This document shows positions 1 through 8,283 of a DNA stretch of 47,798 bases, one piece after another. The notes below the pieces were generated by a model. The model saw only the letters and a program-made list of their open reading frames with translations, was not told where the DNA came from and searched no databases. The DNA lies in the NCBI GenBank assembly GCA_035493195.1, contig DATJIM010000293.1, positions 1-47,798 of the forward strand, in the 5' to 3' direction. The position numbers were made by a program, and so were the translations under genes. Numbering within the stretch: position 1 is the stretch's first letter; each line of letters opens with the position of its first letter. This stretch comes from Schlegelella_A sp035493195 (lineage in GTDB: Bacteria; Pseudomonadota; Gammaproteobacteria; Burkholderiales; Burkholderiaceae_C).

Positions 1-606
1 TCGACGACGACCGGGACGACCGCGCACGTCTTCCTCGATCGCGCGCTGCGGAAGGCTTCGCTCGATCCGACCAAGGACGTGCAGATCGTCAACCAGCGGA
101 TGGCCGAGGCGGTGACGTCGTTCGTCTCCGGCGCGGTCCCCGCGGTCGCGCTCTGGGTTCCGTTCGACCAGACGGTGAAGCAGAAGGTCCCGGGCGCACG
201 CAAGATCGTCGACGCCTCGGCGTTCTTCCCCGAGGCCGCGATCATGGGCGGCTGGGCGGCCCGCAACGACTACTACGAGAACGCCGCCAACAAGGCGACG
301 CTCGTTGCGCTCGTCGCCGGCTGGGTCGAGACCAACGATGCGATGCTCGCCAACTTCGACGCCGCCGCCGAGACGCTGCAGAAGACGCAGTACAAGGACG
401 TCCCGCTCGCCGACTTCAAGGACTCGATGAAGTACTCGAAGTACTACACGTCGGCCGAGTGGCGCAAGCTCTACCAGGACGGCACCGCGACCAAGTGGCT
501 GCAGCAGGTGACCGACTTCTTCGTCGGCGCGGGCAACATCCAGAACCCGGTGCCGGCGTCGAAGTACTTCGATCCGCAGCTCTATCTCTCGAACGTCAAG
601 GCCTGA
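1..606 (+). CDS. ABC transporter substrate-binding protein, NitT/TauT type (5' truncated)
   Basis: The reading frame is open from the first base, so the gene starts outside the window; about 201 C-terminal residues are present. The visible text (TGTTAHVFLD, then VNQRMAEAVTSFVSGAVPAV, then ALWVPFDQTVKQK) is typical of the C-terminal lobe of periplasmic proteins that feed nitrate/sulfonate/aromatic ABC importers, where a Gly-Thr-Thr stretch contacts ligand and a 'works as a sensor of how many sites are occupied' helix follows. It would capture a small organic anion in the periplasm. The ligand cannot be told. It lies 22 bases before the GMC oxidoreductase in the same direction, so uptake and oxidation may share a transcript. 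Confidence 0.75.
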   Translation, partial: STTTGTTAHVFLDRALRKASLDPTKDVQIVNQRMAEAVTSFVSGAVPAVALWVPFDQTVKQKVPGARKIVDASAFFPEAAIMGGWAARNDYYENAANKATLVALVAGWVETNDAMLANFDAAAETLQKTQYKDVPLADFKDSMKYSKYYTSAEWRKLYQDGTATKWLQQVTDFFVGAGNIQNPVPASKYFDPQLYLSNVKA

Positions 607-628
607 GGACCGCGGCAAGAGAGGCGCG

Positions 629-2281
629 GTGGCGCTCGACAACGGCTTCGACGTCGTCGTCGTCGGTGGCGGCTCGGCGGGCTGCGTGCTCGCCAACCGC
701 CTCTCCGCCGACCCGGCGTGCCGCGTCCTGCTGCTCGAGGCAGGGCGCGACGCGCGCCACTTCTGGTTGCGCCTGCCGGTCGGCTACTTCCGCTCGATCT
801 ACGACCCGCGCTTCACCTGGCAGTTTCCGCTCGAGCCCGAAGCGAGCACCGGCAGCCGCGCGATCGCGTGGCCGCGCGGCAAGGCGCTCGGCGGCTCGAG
901 CGTCGTCAACGGCTTGCTCTACATCCGTGGCCAGCCGGCCGACTTCGACGACTGGGCGAACGTGCACGGCGCGCGCGGCTGGAGCTACCGCGAGGTGCTG
1001 CCGTTCTTCAAGCGCTCCGAGCGCTACGAAGGCGGCGAGAACGAGTGGCACGGCGCACGCGGCGAGCTCGGCGTCTCCGACCTGCGCAACGACCATTCGT
1101 ATTGCGAGGCGTGGCTCGCGGCGGGCGTCCAGGCCGGGCATCCGTTCACTTCCGATTTCAACGGCGCGCACAGCGACGGCCTCGGCCGCTACCAGCTGAC
1201 GCTGCGAGGCCGTTGGCGCTGCGACGCGGCGACGGCGTTCCTGGCGCCGGTGCGACAGCGGCCGAACCTCGTTGTCGCGACCGCCGCGCACGTCACCCGC
1301 GTCGTCGTCGAGCACGGCCGCGCGGTCGGCGTCGAGTACGTCGTGAACGGTCAAAGGCTGAGCACGCGCGCCGACCGCGAGGTGATCCTCGCCGCCGGCG
1401 CGCTGCAGTCGCCGCAGCTGCTCCAGCTCTCGGGAGTCGGGCCGCCCGAGCTGCTGGCGCGCCACGGCATCGCGGTCGCCGCCGACGCGCCCGATGTCGG
1501 CCGCAACCTGCAGGACCACTACCAGGCGCGCGTGATCGTCAAGCTGAAGGAGAAGCGCTCGCTCAACGACGACGTCCGCAATCCGCTTCGACTCGCCCAG
1601 ATGGGCGCCCAGTGGCTGTTCGCACAGCGCGGGCCGCTCACCGTCGGTGCCGGCCAGGTCGGCGGTGTCGTCGCGAGCGAGCACGCGCGCGGCGACCGCG
1701 CCGACGTCCTTCTGAACGTCATGCCGCTCTCGGTCGACAAGCCCGGCGATCCGCTGCATCGCTTCTCGGGATTCTCGGCGTCGGCCGCGCAATGCCGTCC
1801 GGAGTCGACCGGCAGCGTCGAGATCGCGAGCGCCGATCCGCTCGCGCCGCCGCGGATCCGCGCCGGCTACCTGAGCGATCCGCTCGACGCCAAGGTGCTC
1901 GTCGCCGGCCTCAAGATGCTGCGCGAGATCTACGCGCAGCCGGCGTTTCGCCGTCTCGTCACCGGCGAGGAATACCTGCCCGGCAACGACCTCACGACCG
2001 ACACCGGCCTCGAGGCGTTCGCGCGCGCGCGCGGCGGCACGGTGTTCCACCCCGCCGGCACGTGCCGCATGGGCGGCGACGCGCGCTCGGTCGTCGACGA
2101 GCGCTTGCGCGTGCGCGGCGTCGAGCGGCTGCGCGTCATCGACGCATCGGTGATGCCGCGCGTGGTCTCGACCAACACCAACGCGGCGGCGATCATGATC
2201 GGCGAGAAGGGTGCAGCGCTCGTTCTCGAGGACGCGGGCAGCGGCGCGGCAGCGCGTCCCGGCGGGAGGGCGGCGGCGTGA
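629..2281 (+). CDS. GMC family oxidoreductase (choline dehydrogenase-like)
   Basis: A 550-residue flavoprotein, the usual size for glucose-methanol-choline oxidoreductases, which oxidise alcohols using FAD. The N-terminus has the dinucleotide-binding motif VVVGGGSAGCVLANRL followed by LLLEAG. The first GMC signature is seen as WPRGKALGGSSVVNGLLYIR, and the second as GALQSPQLLQLSGVGP. The C-terminal end has HPAGTCRMG with the catalytic His region and VIDASVMPRVVSTNTNAAA. The start is GTG, preceded by an AAGAGAGG ribosome site. Its last bases overlap the GntR gene start (GTGA), which links the enzyme to that regulator. The substrate is unknown; a short or branched alcohol that yields an aldehyde for the dehydrogenase downstream is a reasonable guess. 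Confidence 0.9.
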   Translation: MALDNGFDVVVVGGGSAGCVLANRLSADPACRVLLLEAGRDARHFWLRLPVGYFRSIYDPRFTWQFPLEPEASTGSRAIAWPRGKALGGSSVVNGLLYIRGQPADFDDWANVHGARGWSYREVLPFFKRSERYEGGENEWHGARGELGVSDLRNDHSYCEAWLAAGVQAGHPFTSDFNGAHSDGLGRYQLTLRGRWRCDAATAFLAPVRQRPNLVVATAAHVTRVVVEHGRAVGVEYVVNGQRLSTRADREVILAAGALQSPQLLQLSGVGPPELLARHGIAVAADAPDVGRNLQDHYQARVIVKLKEKRSLNDDVRNPLRLAQMGAQWLFAQRGPLTVGAGQVGGVVASEHARGDRADVLLNVMPLSVDKPGDPLHRFSGFSASAAQCRPESTGSVEIASADPLAPPRIRAGYLSDPLDAKVLVAGLKMLREIYAQPAFRRLVTGEEYLPGNDLTTDTGLEAFARARGGTVFHPAGTCRMGGDARSVVDERLRVRGVERLRVIDASVMPRVVSTNTNAAAIMIGEKGAALVLEDAGSGAAARPGGRAAA

Positions 2282-3003
2282 TCCTCGCCAACGCCGACCT
2301 GCCGCTCTACGTCCAGCTCGCCGATCTGTTTCGTCAGCGCATCGCGCGCGGCGTCTGGCGCGAAGGCCAGAAGCTGCCGTCCCTCGAGCAGCTCGTCGCC
2401 GAGTTCGAGGTTGCTCGCGTCACCGTCCGCCAGGCGATCGACCGGCTCGCCAGGGACGGGCTCGTCTCGCCGCAGCGCGGCCGCGGCACGTTCGTCACCG
2501 GTGCGCCGCGCAGCGACCGCTGGCTTCGCGTCGAGACGACGCTGAAGAACCTGGCCAACGTCTACCGCGACACGCAGCCGACGATCCTCAACATCGACGA
2601 GAAGGAGTCGTCGCGGACGCCGCGCCTGCGCGACGACGACGGTGTCGCGGCGCCGAAGTACGTCTACATGCGCCGCGTCCACGCCAACGGCGACCGGCCG
2701 TACTGCGTGATCGACATCTATCTCGACGCCGAGATCTTCGCGCGCCACCCGCGGCGATTCCGCGAGGAGACGGTGATCCCGCTCCTGACCGCGATGCCGT
2801 CCGTGAAGATCGCGACCGCGCGCCAGGTGCTGACGATCTCGACCGCCGACGTCGAGGTCGCGCGCCTGCTCGAGATCGCGGTCAACGCTCCGGTTGCCGA
2901 CGTGCGCCGCGTCTTCACCGGCCCGAAGCGGCGCGTCATCTATCTCGCCGAGGTGACGTACCGCGGCGACTTCGTCCACGTCGAGTTCGACCTCAAGTCC
3001 TGA
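2278..3003 (+). CDS. GntR family transcriptional regulator, HutC/UTRA type
   Basis: A 241-residue regulator. Residues about 8-75 form a GntR winged helix (LPLYVQLADLFRQRI, LPSLEQLVAEFEVARVTVRQ, then the wing QRGRGTFV). The remaining about 150 residues look like a UTRA ligand-binding domain, ending in the strand-rich RVFTGPKRRVIYLAEVTYRG. The GTG start overlaps the stop of the GMC oxidoreductase by four bases, so the two are likely translationally coupled. It probably represses the surrounding catabolic genes and responds to a substrate or intermediate. The effector and operator were not identified. Confidence 0.88.
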   Translation: MILANADLPLYVQLADLFRQRIARGVWREGQKLPSLEQLVAEFEVARVTVRQAIDRLARDGLVSPQRGRGTFVTGAPRSDRWLRVETTLKNLANVYRDTQPTILNIDEKESSRTPRLRDDDGVAAPKYVYMRRVHANGDRPYCVIDIYLDAEIFARHPRRFREETVIPLLTAMPSVKIATARQVLTISTADVEVARLLEIAVNAPVADVRRVFTGPKRRVIYLAEVTYRGDFVHVEFDLKS

Positions 3004-3094
3004 CGTCGCCCCGCTGCGGCGCAAGCCGGTCGGAGCAGGGGCACAATCGCCGCCTTCGTGGTGCCGGCGAGCGCCGGCGCAGCAAGGAGGCGGG

Positions 3095-3400
3095 ATGGCG
3101 AAGGGCTACTGGGTCGCGCGCGGCGACGTCCGCGACGTCGAGGCATACAAGGCGTACATCGCGGCCAACGCGGCGCCGATCGCGAAGCACGGCGGTCGTT
3201 TCCTCGTTCGCGGCGGCCGCTTCGAGAACCCGGAAGGGTCGAGCCGATCGCGCAACATCGTCATCGAGTTCCCGTCGTACCAGGCGGCGCTCGACTGCTA
3301 CCGCTCGCCCGAGTACCAGGCCGCGATCCAGATCCGCCTGCCGATCTCGACCATCGACATGGTCGTCATCGAGGGCTACGACGGCCCGCAGCCGGGCTGA
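3095..3400 (+). CDS. DUF1330 domain protein
   Basis: A 101-residue cytoplasmic protein of the DUF1330 family, a small ferredoxin-like (dimeric alpha/beta barrel) fold of unknown function. Family text is seen in KGYWVARGDVRDVEAYKAYI, IAKHGGRFLVRGG, FPSYQAALDCYRSPEYQA and the C-terminal VVIEGYDG. A strong AGGAGG ribosome site sits six bases before the ATG. A GC-rich hairpin (3063-3078) lies just upstream. It sits between the regulator and the aldehyde dehydrogenase, so it probably belongs to the same catabolic operon. No reaction can be assigned. Confidence 0.85.
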   Translation: MAKGYWVARGDVRDVEAYKAYIAANAAPIAKHGGRFLVRGGRFENPEGSSRSRNIVIEFPSYQAALDCYRSPEYQAAIQIRLPISTIDMVVIEGYDGPQPG

Positions 3401-3441
3401 CGGCAGGCGCAGCTTCTTCATCCTCAACGCGAGAGATCCGC

Positions 3442-4875
3442 ATGTACCCCGACATCCAGCTCTACATCGACGGCGCCTGGACCCCGGCCGCTTCCGGCCG
3501 CACGCATCCGGTCGTCAACCCCGCCACCGGCGAGACGATCGGCACGTTCGCGTTCGCCGAACGCGCCGACCTCGACCGCGCGCTCGAAGCGGCGCAGAAG
3601 GGCTTTCAGACCTGGCGCAAGGTCTCGGCATACGAGCGTTCGAAGGTGATGCGCAAGGCCGCCGACCTGCTGCGCGAGCGGCTGCAGACGGTCGCCGAGA
3701 TCATGACGCAGGAGCAGGGCAAGACCGTCGCCGAGGCGAAGGGTGAGATCCTCAACGGTGCCGACACGATCGACTGGTTCGCCGAGGAAGGTCGCCGCAC
3801 CTATGGCCGTGTCATTCCGGCGCGCAGCGAAGGGATCTATCAGCTCGTCATCAAGGAGCCGGTCGGCCCGGTCGCCGCGTTCACGCCGTGGAACTTCCCG
3901 ATCAACCAGATCGTGCGCAAGCTCTCGGCGGCGCTCGCCGCCGGCTGCTCGATCATCGTCAAGGCGCCCGAGGAAACGCCGGGGTCGCCTGCCGAGCTGA
4001 TCCGCGCCTTCGCCGACGCCGGCGTTCCTGCCGGTGCGGTCAACCTCGTCTACGGTGATCCGGCGGCGATCTCGTCGTACCTGATCCCGCATCCGGTGAT
4101 CCGCAAGATCTCGTTCACCGGCTCGACCGTCGTCGGCAAGCAGCTCGCTGCGCTCGCCGGCCAGCACATGAAGCGGGTCACGATGGAACTCGGCGGCCAC
4201 GCGCCGGTGATCGTTTTCGACGACGCCGACGCCGCGGTCGCGGCGAAAGTGATGGCGGCGAGCAAGTTCCGCAATGCCGGCCAGGTCTGCATCTCGCCGA
4301 CGCGCTTTCTTGTCCAGGAAGGCATCTACAAGAGCTTCGTCGAGCAGTTCGCCGCGCACGCGAAGGCGCTCAAGGTCGGCAACGGCCTCGAGAAGGACGT
4401 CAAGATGGGCGCGCTCGCCAACCCGCGCCGCGCCCGCGCGATGGAGGCCAACGTCGAAGACGCTTCGAAGCACGGCGCCAAGCTCCTCGCCGGCGGCCAT
4501 GCGATCGGCGACAAGGGCAACTTCTGGGAGCCGACCGTCGTCGCCGAGCTGCCCAACGACGCCAAGGCGATGAACGAGGAGCCGTTCGGGCCGCTCGCGA
4601 TCATCAATCCGTTCCGCAGCTTCGACGACGCGGTGCAGGAAGCGAACCGGCTGCCGTTCGGCCTCGCCGCGTACGCGTGGACGAAGTCGGCGAAGACCGC
4701 GAACGCGATCGCCAACGCGGTCGAGACCGGGATGATCTCGATCAACAACACCGGTCTCGGCATCCCCGAGGTTCCGTTCGGCGGCGTCAAGGATTCTGGC
4801 TACGGCTCCGAAGGCGGCAGCGAGGCGATCGAGCCGTACCTCAATCCGAAGTTCGTCTCGCAAGCCGGCCTGTAG
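3442..4875 (+). CDS. NAD(P)-dependent succinate-semialdehyde-type aldehyde dehydrogenase
   Basis: A 477-residue aldehyde dehydrogenase, full length for the family. It oxidises an aldehyde to an acid with NAD(P)+. Visible elements are the coenzyme/transition-state Asn in PWNFP (about residue 151), the Lys of IIVKAPEETP (174), the TGSTVVGK loop (226-233), the general-base Glu in MELGG (249) and the nucleophile Cys in NAGQVCISPTRF (283). The sequence is closest in feel to succinate-semialdehyde dehydrogenase (GabD) and alpha-ketoglutaric semialdehyde dehydrogenase. The ATG at 3442 was chosen because it starts the conserved N-terminus (LYIDGAW). It lies 41 bases after the DUF1330 gene. The true substrate may be the product of the upstream GMC enzyme. 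Confidence 0.9.
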   Translation: MYPDIQLYIDGAWTPAASGRTHPVVNPATGETIGTFAFAERADLDRALEAAQKGFQTWRKVSAYERSKVMRKAADLLRERLQTVAEIMTQEQGKTVAEAKGEILNGADTIDWFAEEGRRTYGRVIPARSEGIYQLVIKEPVGPVAAFTPWNFPINQIVRKLSAALAAGCSIIVKAPEETPGSPAELIRAFADAGVPAGAVNLVYGDPAAISSYLIPHPVIRKISFTGSTVVGKQLAALAGQHMKRVTMELGGHAPVIVFDDADAAVAAKVMAASKFRNAGQVCISPTRFLVQEGIYKSFVEQFAAHAKALKVGNGLEKDVKMGALANPRRARAMEANVEDASKHGAKLLAGGHAIGDKGNFWEPTVVAELPNDAKAMNEEPFGPLAIINPFRSFDDAVQEANRLPFGLAAYAWTKSAKTANAIANAVETGMISINNTGLGIPEVPFGGVKDSGYGSEGGSEAIEPYLNPKFVSQAGL

Positions 4876-4886
4876 GTCGTCGCGCC

Positions 4887-5153
4887 ATGGCGATCGAGCT
4901 CGACAAGGAAGCGCGCAAGGAGGCGATCGCCTCGATCGAGCGCTGGTTCCAGGAAGAGCGCGACGAGCGCGTCGGCAACATCTTCGCCGGCGCGCTGCTC
5001 GGCTTCTTCCTCGAGGAGATCGCGCCGACGGTCTACAACCGCGCCGTCGCCGACGTCCAAGATCGGTTGCGGATGCGCGTCGACGATCTCGAGATCGAGA
5101 TCCACGAGGACGAGTTCGGCCACTGGCGCAAGCGCCAGCCGCAGCGGCGCTGA
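4887..5153 (+). CDS. DUF2164 family protein
   Basis: An 88-residue cytoplasmic protein matching the DUF2164 pattern (IERWFQEERDERVGNIFAG, LGFFLEEIAPTVYNRAVAD). The family has no known function. It begins 11 bases after the aldehyde dehydrogenase stop and is probably the last gene of that operon. It is rich in charged residues and has no signal peptide or membrane segment. Confidence 0.8.
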   Translation: MAIELDKEARKEAIASIERWFQEERDERVGNIFAGALLGFFLEEIAPTVYNRAVADVQDRLRMRVDDLEIEIHEDEFGHWRKRQPQRR

Positions 5154-5237
5154 GCGCCGCGGCGCCTGGCAGTCACGACGCGCGGGTTGCGCTCGGCGAG
5201 TTCGCGGTTCTTGGTGGCGCCGCACGGGATCGGGACG

Positions 5238-5254
5238 GCAGGGCACCCTGCTTT
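5238..5254. terminator. Weak hairpin between convergent genes
   Basis: GCAGG and CCTGC pair around a four-base loop and are followed on the plus strand by TTT. It lies in the roughly 200-base gap between the plus-strand DUF2164 gene and the minus-strand dctM. It may end transcription, but the stem is short. Nothing else was recognised in this gap. Confidence 0.25.
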
Positions 5255-5359
5255 GCTCCATGTCCCCCGGGCTTGGCCTGGACGGCCGGCCCTCCTCCTC
5301 TACTTCCGCAAACCCGCCGCCCGCGCCCGCGTGCGCGACGGCGAGACGACCCTACGACC

Positions 5360-6673
5360 TCAGCCGATCAACGCCGGCAGCCAGGTCGCGACCGCGGGCA
5401 CGAGGAAGACCAGCGCGAGCAGGAGCACGCTCATCGCGAGGTACGGCACGACGGCGCGGAAGATGTCGAGCATCGTCACCTGAGGCGGCGCGACGCCCTT
5501 CATCGTCATCAGCAGCAGGCCGTGCGGCGGCAGCAGCAGGCCCATCTGCATGCAGATGAGGAACAGCACGCCGAACCAGACGAGGTCGACGCCGAGCGTC
5601 TGCACGATCGGCATGAAGATCGGCAGCGTGATCATCATCATGCTCACCTGGTCGACGAAGACGCCGAGGAAGATGAGCAGAAGCATCATGCCGACGATCA
5701 CCGCCCACGGAGCGAGGCCGGCGTTGGTGATCGTCTGCGAGAGCCCGTTCGACGCGCCCGAGAACGAGAGGATCTGCGCGAACGTCGTCGCGCCGACGAT
5801 GATGAAGAGAATCATCGCCGAGATCGCGACCGTGCCCTTGAGCGACTCCAGCAGGATGCGCACGCTGAGCGCGCGGTAGGCGAGCGCGAAGACGATCGTC
5901 GCGGCGGCGCCGACGGCGGCCGACTCGGTGGGCGTCCCCCAGCCGGCGGCCATCGCGCCGACGACGACGGCGAAGATCGACACCAGCGGCAGCACGTAGA
6001 GCAGGAACGGCTTGAAGCGCGCGAAGCCGGGATGGCGCTCGAGGGGGACGTTCGGCGCCAGCGCCGGATTGGTCTTGACGCGAACGATGATCCAGGCGAC
6101 GAACGCGACCGAGAGAACGAGACCGGGGATGACCCCGCCGATCAGCAGCTTCGAGATCGAGATCCCCGAGAGCGAGCCGAGCAGCACCGTCAGTGCCGAC
6201 GGTGGGATCAGCATGTCGACGGCGCCGATCGCCATCACCGGCCCGCACGCGAGCCTCGGGTCGTAGCCGCGCGAAAGCATCACCGGCACCATCAGCGATC
6301 CGAGCATTGCAGTGGTCGCGATCGTCGACCCGGAGATCGCCGAGAAGACGGTGCCGGCGACGACGGCGACGATCGCGAGCCGGCCGGGCACCTGCGCGAT
6401 CAGCCGCTCGATGCCGTCGATCACCTTGACGGCGAGGCCGGTGTGGAAGAGCACCTCGCCCATCAGGACGAAGAGCGGGATCGGCGTCAGCGAGAAGCTC
6501 ATCACCGAGCTGACGCTGTTGCGGGCGAGCTGCACGAGGCCAGGGTCGCCGCCGAGCCAGAGCCAGGCGCCGAGCAGGTTGATCGCGAGGAACGCGAACG
6601 CGACCGGCAGGCCGACGAAGAGCAACACCGTCGAGCCGCCGAGCAGCAGCCACGCGGCGCCGACCCAGCTCAT
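5360..6673 (-). CDS. dctM: TRAP transporter large permease, DctM subunit
   Basis: A 437-residue integral membrane protein with about 12 hydrophobic segments, the size and pattern of the TRAP large permease. It forms the sodium-coupled translocation channel for an organic acid. Recognisable stretches are FVLMGEVLFHTGLAVKVIDG, VFSAISGSTIATTAMLGSLM, IGAVDMLIPPSALTVLLG and the C-terminal MGLLLPPHGLLLMTMKGVAP. The ATG at 6673 overlaps the dctQ stop (ATGA), which indicates coupled translation of the two membrane subunits. The gene is last in the dctP-dctQ-dctM set. Confidence 0.93.
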   Translation of the reverse strand: MSWVGAAWLLLGGSTVLLFVGLPVAFAFLAINLLGAWLWLGGDPGLVQLARNSVSSVMSFSLTPIPLFVLMGEVLFHTGLAVKVIDGIERLIAQVPGRLAIVAVVAGTVFSAISGSTIATTAMLGSLMVPVMLSRGYDPRLACGPVMAIGAVDMLIPPSALTVLLGSLSGISISKLLIGGVIPGLVLSVAFVAWIIVRVKTNPALAPNVPLERHPGFARFKPFLLYVLPLVSIFAVVVGAMAAGWGTPTESAAVGAAATIVFALAYRALSVRILLESLKGTVAISAMILFIIVGATTFAQILSFSGASNGLSQTITNAGLAPWAVIVGMMLLLIFLGVFVDQVSMMMITLPIFMPIVQTLGVDLVWFGVLFLICMQMGLLLPPHGLLLMTMKGVAPPQVTMLDIFRAVVPYLAMSVLLLALVFLVPAVATWLPALIG

Positions 6674-7212
6674 GCGGCGCTCACCGCGTCGTCGCGCGGG
6701 CCGACCTCGGCGTGGGCGAGCCGGCGCATGCGAAAGACGAACTCGATCGCGAGCAGCGCGAAGCAGATCGGCAGCGGCGCGAGGAACCACCACTCGGGCA
6801 TCACCAGCGTCTTGATCGAGAGCGCGGAGCTCAGCGCGCTCTTCCACGCCGCGGAGCTGCCATAGACGACCGTCCAGAGGCACGAGACGAGGCCGAGCGC
6901 ATCGGCGATCCACTCGCACGCGTACGCGGTCCGCTTCGGCAGCACGCGCAGCACGATGTCGACACGGATGTGGCGGCCCTCGCGCAGCAGCCACGGCGCG
7001 GCGAGCAGCGTGATCGCATAGAGCAGCAGCTCGGAGACCTCGTTGCTCCAGGCGACGCCGCGCGGCATCCCGGGGATCGCGACGTTTCGCGTCAGCACGT
7101 CGGCGCAGATGATCGCGACCATCGCCAGCAGCGCGGCGCTGGCGAGAAGCGCGAGGCCTTCGATGAGGGCGCCGAAGCGCGCCTCGAGCGCCGCCGCGCC
7201 GCCGGGCTTCAC
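6670..7212 (-). CDS. dctQ: TRAP transporter small permease, DctQ subunit
   Basis: A 180-residue membrane protein with four predicted helices, as in DctQ. It pairs with DctM and contacts the binding protein. The family pattern is seen in ICADVLTRNV, WSNEVSELLLYAITLLAAPW, LREGRHIRVDIVLRVLP and the last helix before FVFRMRRL. The GTG start at 7212 overlaps the dctP stop (GTGA), and its own stop overlaps the dctM start, so all three genes are tightly coupled. No in-frame ATG gives the full first helix, which supports the GTG. Confidence 0.88.
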   Translation of the reverse strand: MKPGGAAALEARFGALIEGLALLASAALLAMVAIICADVLTRNVAIPGMPRGVAWSNEVSELLLYAITLLAAPWLLREGRHIRVDIVLRVLPKRTAYACEWIADALGLVSCLWTVVYGSSAAWKSALSSALSIKTLVMPEWWFLAPLPICFALLAIEFVFRMRRLAHAEVGPRDDAVSAA

Positions 7213-8174
7213 TTCGCTGTCAGCGTCTTCAGCTTCTTCGCGAAGTCGGGGTTGGCCTTCATCGCGCTCGCCCAGCCGGCGTCGTACGCCTTGTCGACGT
7301 AGGCCTTCGCACCGGCGGCGTCGAAATGGATCGTCTGGATGCCGGCCTTTTCCTGGCGGGCGGTCTCGTCCCTGGCGTACTGCGTCCAGAAACCGTTCAT
7401 CGCTTCGAGCGCGAGCGCCTGCTTGTCGAGGAACTCCTTCTGCTTGGGCGTCAGCCGCTGGTAGGCGTCGCGGTTGACGATGATCGAGACCTCGGCGTCG
7501 TAGAAGCCGGGGTCGACGCGGTACTTCGTCTTCTCCTGCCAATTGAGGTCGAAGATGCCGCCGATCGGCCAACCGTAGCCATCGACGACGTTGCGCTCGA
7601 GCGCGGTGTAGACCTCGCCCGGCGGCGTCGTCACGACGTTGGCGCCGAGCGCGGCGAAGAAGTCGCGATAGACCGGCGTGATGCGGATCTTGAGTCCGGT
7701 CAGGTCGGGCTTGTCGATCTTCTTGTTGAGGTAGAGATGGAACGGCTGGTGCTCGACCATGCGGGCGAGGTAGACCATGTTCCCTTTTTGCTGCCAGAGC
7801 TCGTTGATCGCCGCGAAAGCGCCGTTCTTGCGCTGCTCGGCGACCGGCACCTGGATCAGCTTCAGGAAGTCGGACTCGGGCATGACGTTGGTATAGAACG
7901 CGCCGGTCGACATCGCCATGTCGACGACGCCGCTCTTCACGGCGTTGCCGACCTCGAACGTCGGGATCGCCTTCGGCCCGCCGATGAAGTTGATCTGCAG
8001 CGTGCCCTTGCCTTCGGCGTTGAACTGCTGGATCCACTTCTGCAGATGAACGACGTAGATGCCGTTCTCGGCGAACGCGCTGACGAGGCGAAGCGTCGTT
8101 TCCTGCGCGCGTGCCGGCGACGCGGCGAGTGCGCAGGCGAGCGCGCAGGACGTGAGCAGGCGGGCGATCGGCAT
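7209..8174 (-). CDS. dctP: TRAP transporter substrate-binding protein, DctP family
   Basis: A 321-residue periplasmic protein. The first 23 residues are a signal peptide with a cleavage site after ASPARA. The mature part has the DctP pattern, including the arginine in TGLKIRI that would clamp a carboxylate, followed by ALGANVVTTPPGEVYTALER and VDGYGWPIGG. It delivers a carboxylated substrate to the DctQM permease. The GWPIGGIFDLNWQEK region suggests a ligand other than a simple C4-dicarboxylate, but identity is not shown. The ATG at 8174 is the only start that gives a signal peptide. Confidence 0.92.
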   Translation of the reverse strand: MPIARLLTSCALACALAASPARAQETTLRLVSAFAENGIYVVHLQKWIQQFNAEGKGTLQINFIGGPKAIPTFEVGNAVKSGVVDMAMSTGAFYTNVMPESDFLKLIQVPVAEQRKNGAFAAINELWQQKGNMVYLARMVEHQPFHLYLNKKIDKPDLTGLKIRITPVYRDFFAALGANVVTTPPGEVYTALERNVVDGYGWPIGGIFDLNWQEKTKYRVDPGFYDAEVSIIVNRDAYQRLTPKQKEFLDKQALALEAMNGFWTQYARDETARQEKAGIQTIHFDAAGAKAYVDKAYDAGWASAMKANPDFAKKLKTLTAK

Positions 8175-8211
8175 GGCGGCGGCTCTCGAAAACGAAGGGC
8201 TCCCGACTCTG

Positions 8212-8239
8212 CCCCAGCCCGCGCGACGGCGGGCAGGGG
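8212..8239 (-). terminator. Strong hairpin between the DUF4148 gene and dctP
   Basis: GCCCGC and GCGGGC form a six-base stem around a six-base loop, extended by CCCC/GGGG beyond one mismatch. It follows the minus-strand DUF4148 gene and precedes dctP. There is no T-run, so it could equally be a leader structure of the TRAP operon. Confidence 0.35.
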
Positions 8240-8283
8240 GTTTGTCTGGAGCCCTCTCGCTGCGGCCGCCGGCCGCGCCGCGA

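Noticed and set aside
5154..5359. Possible small gene or tRNA in the gap before dctM
   Set aside because: No cloverleaf and no start with ribosome site; the gap between convergent genes appears non-coding.
5273..6865. A 530-codon plus-strand frame across the TRAP permease genes
   Set aside because: His/Arg/Asp-rich shadow; the minus strand codes for canonical DctM and DctQ.
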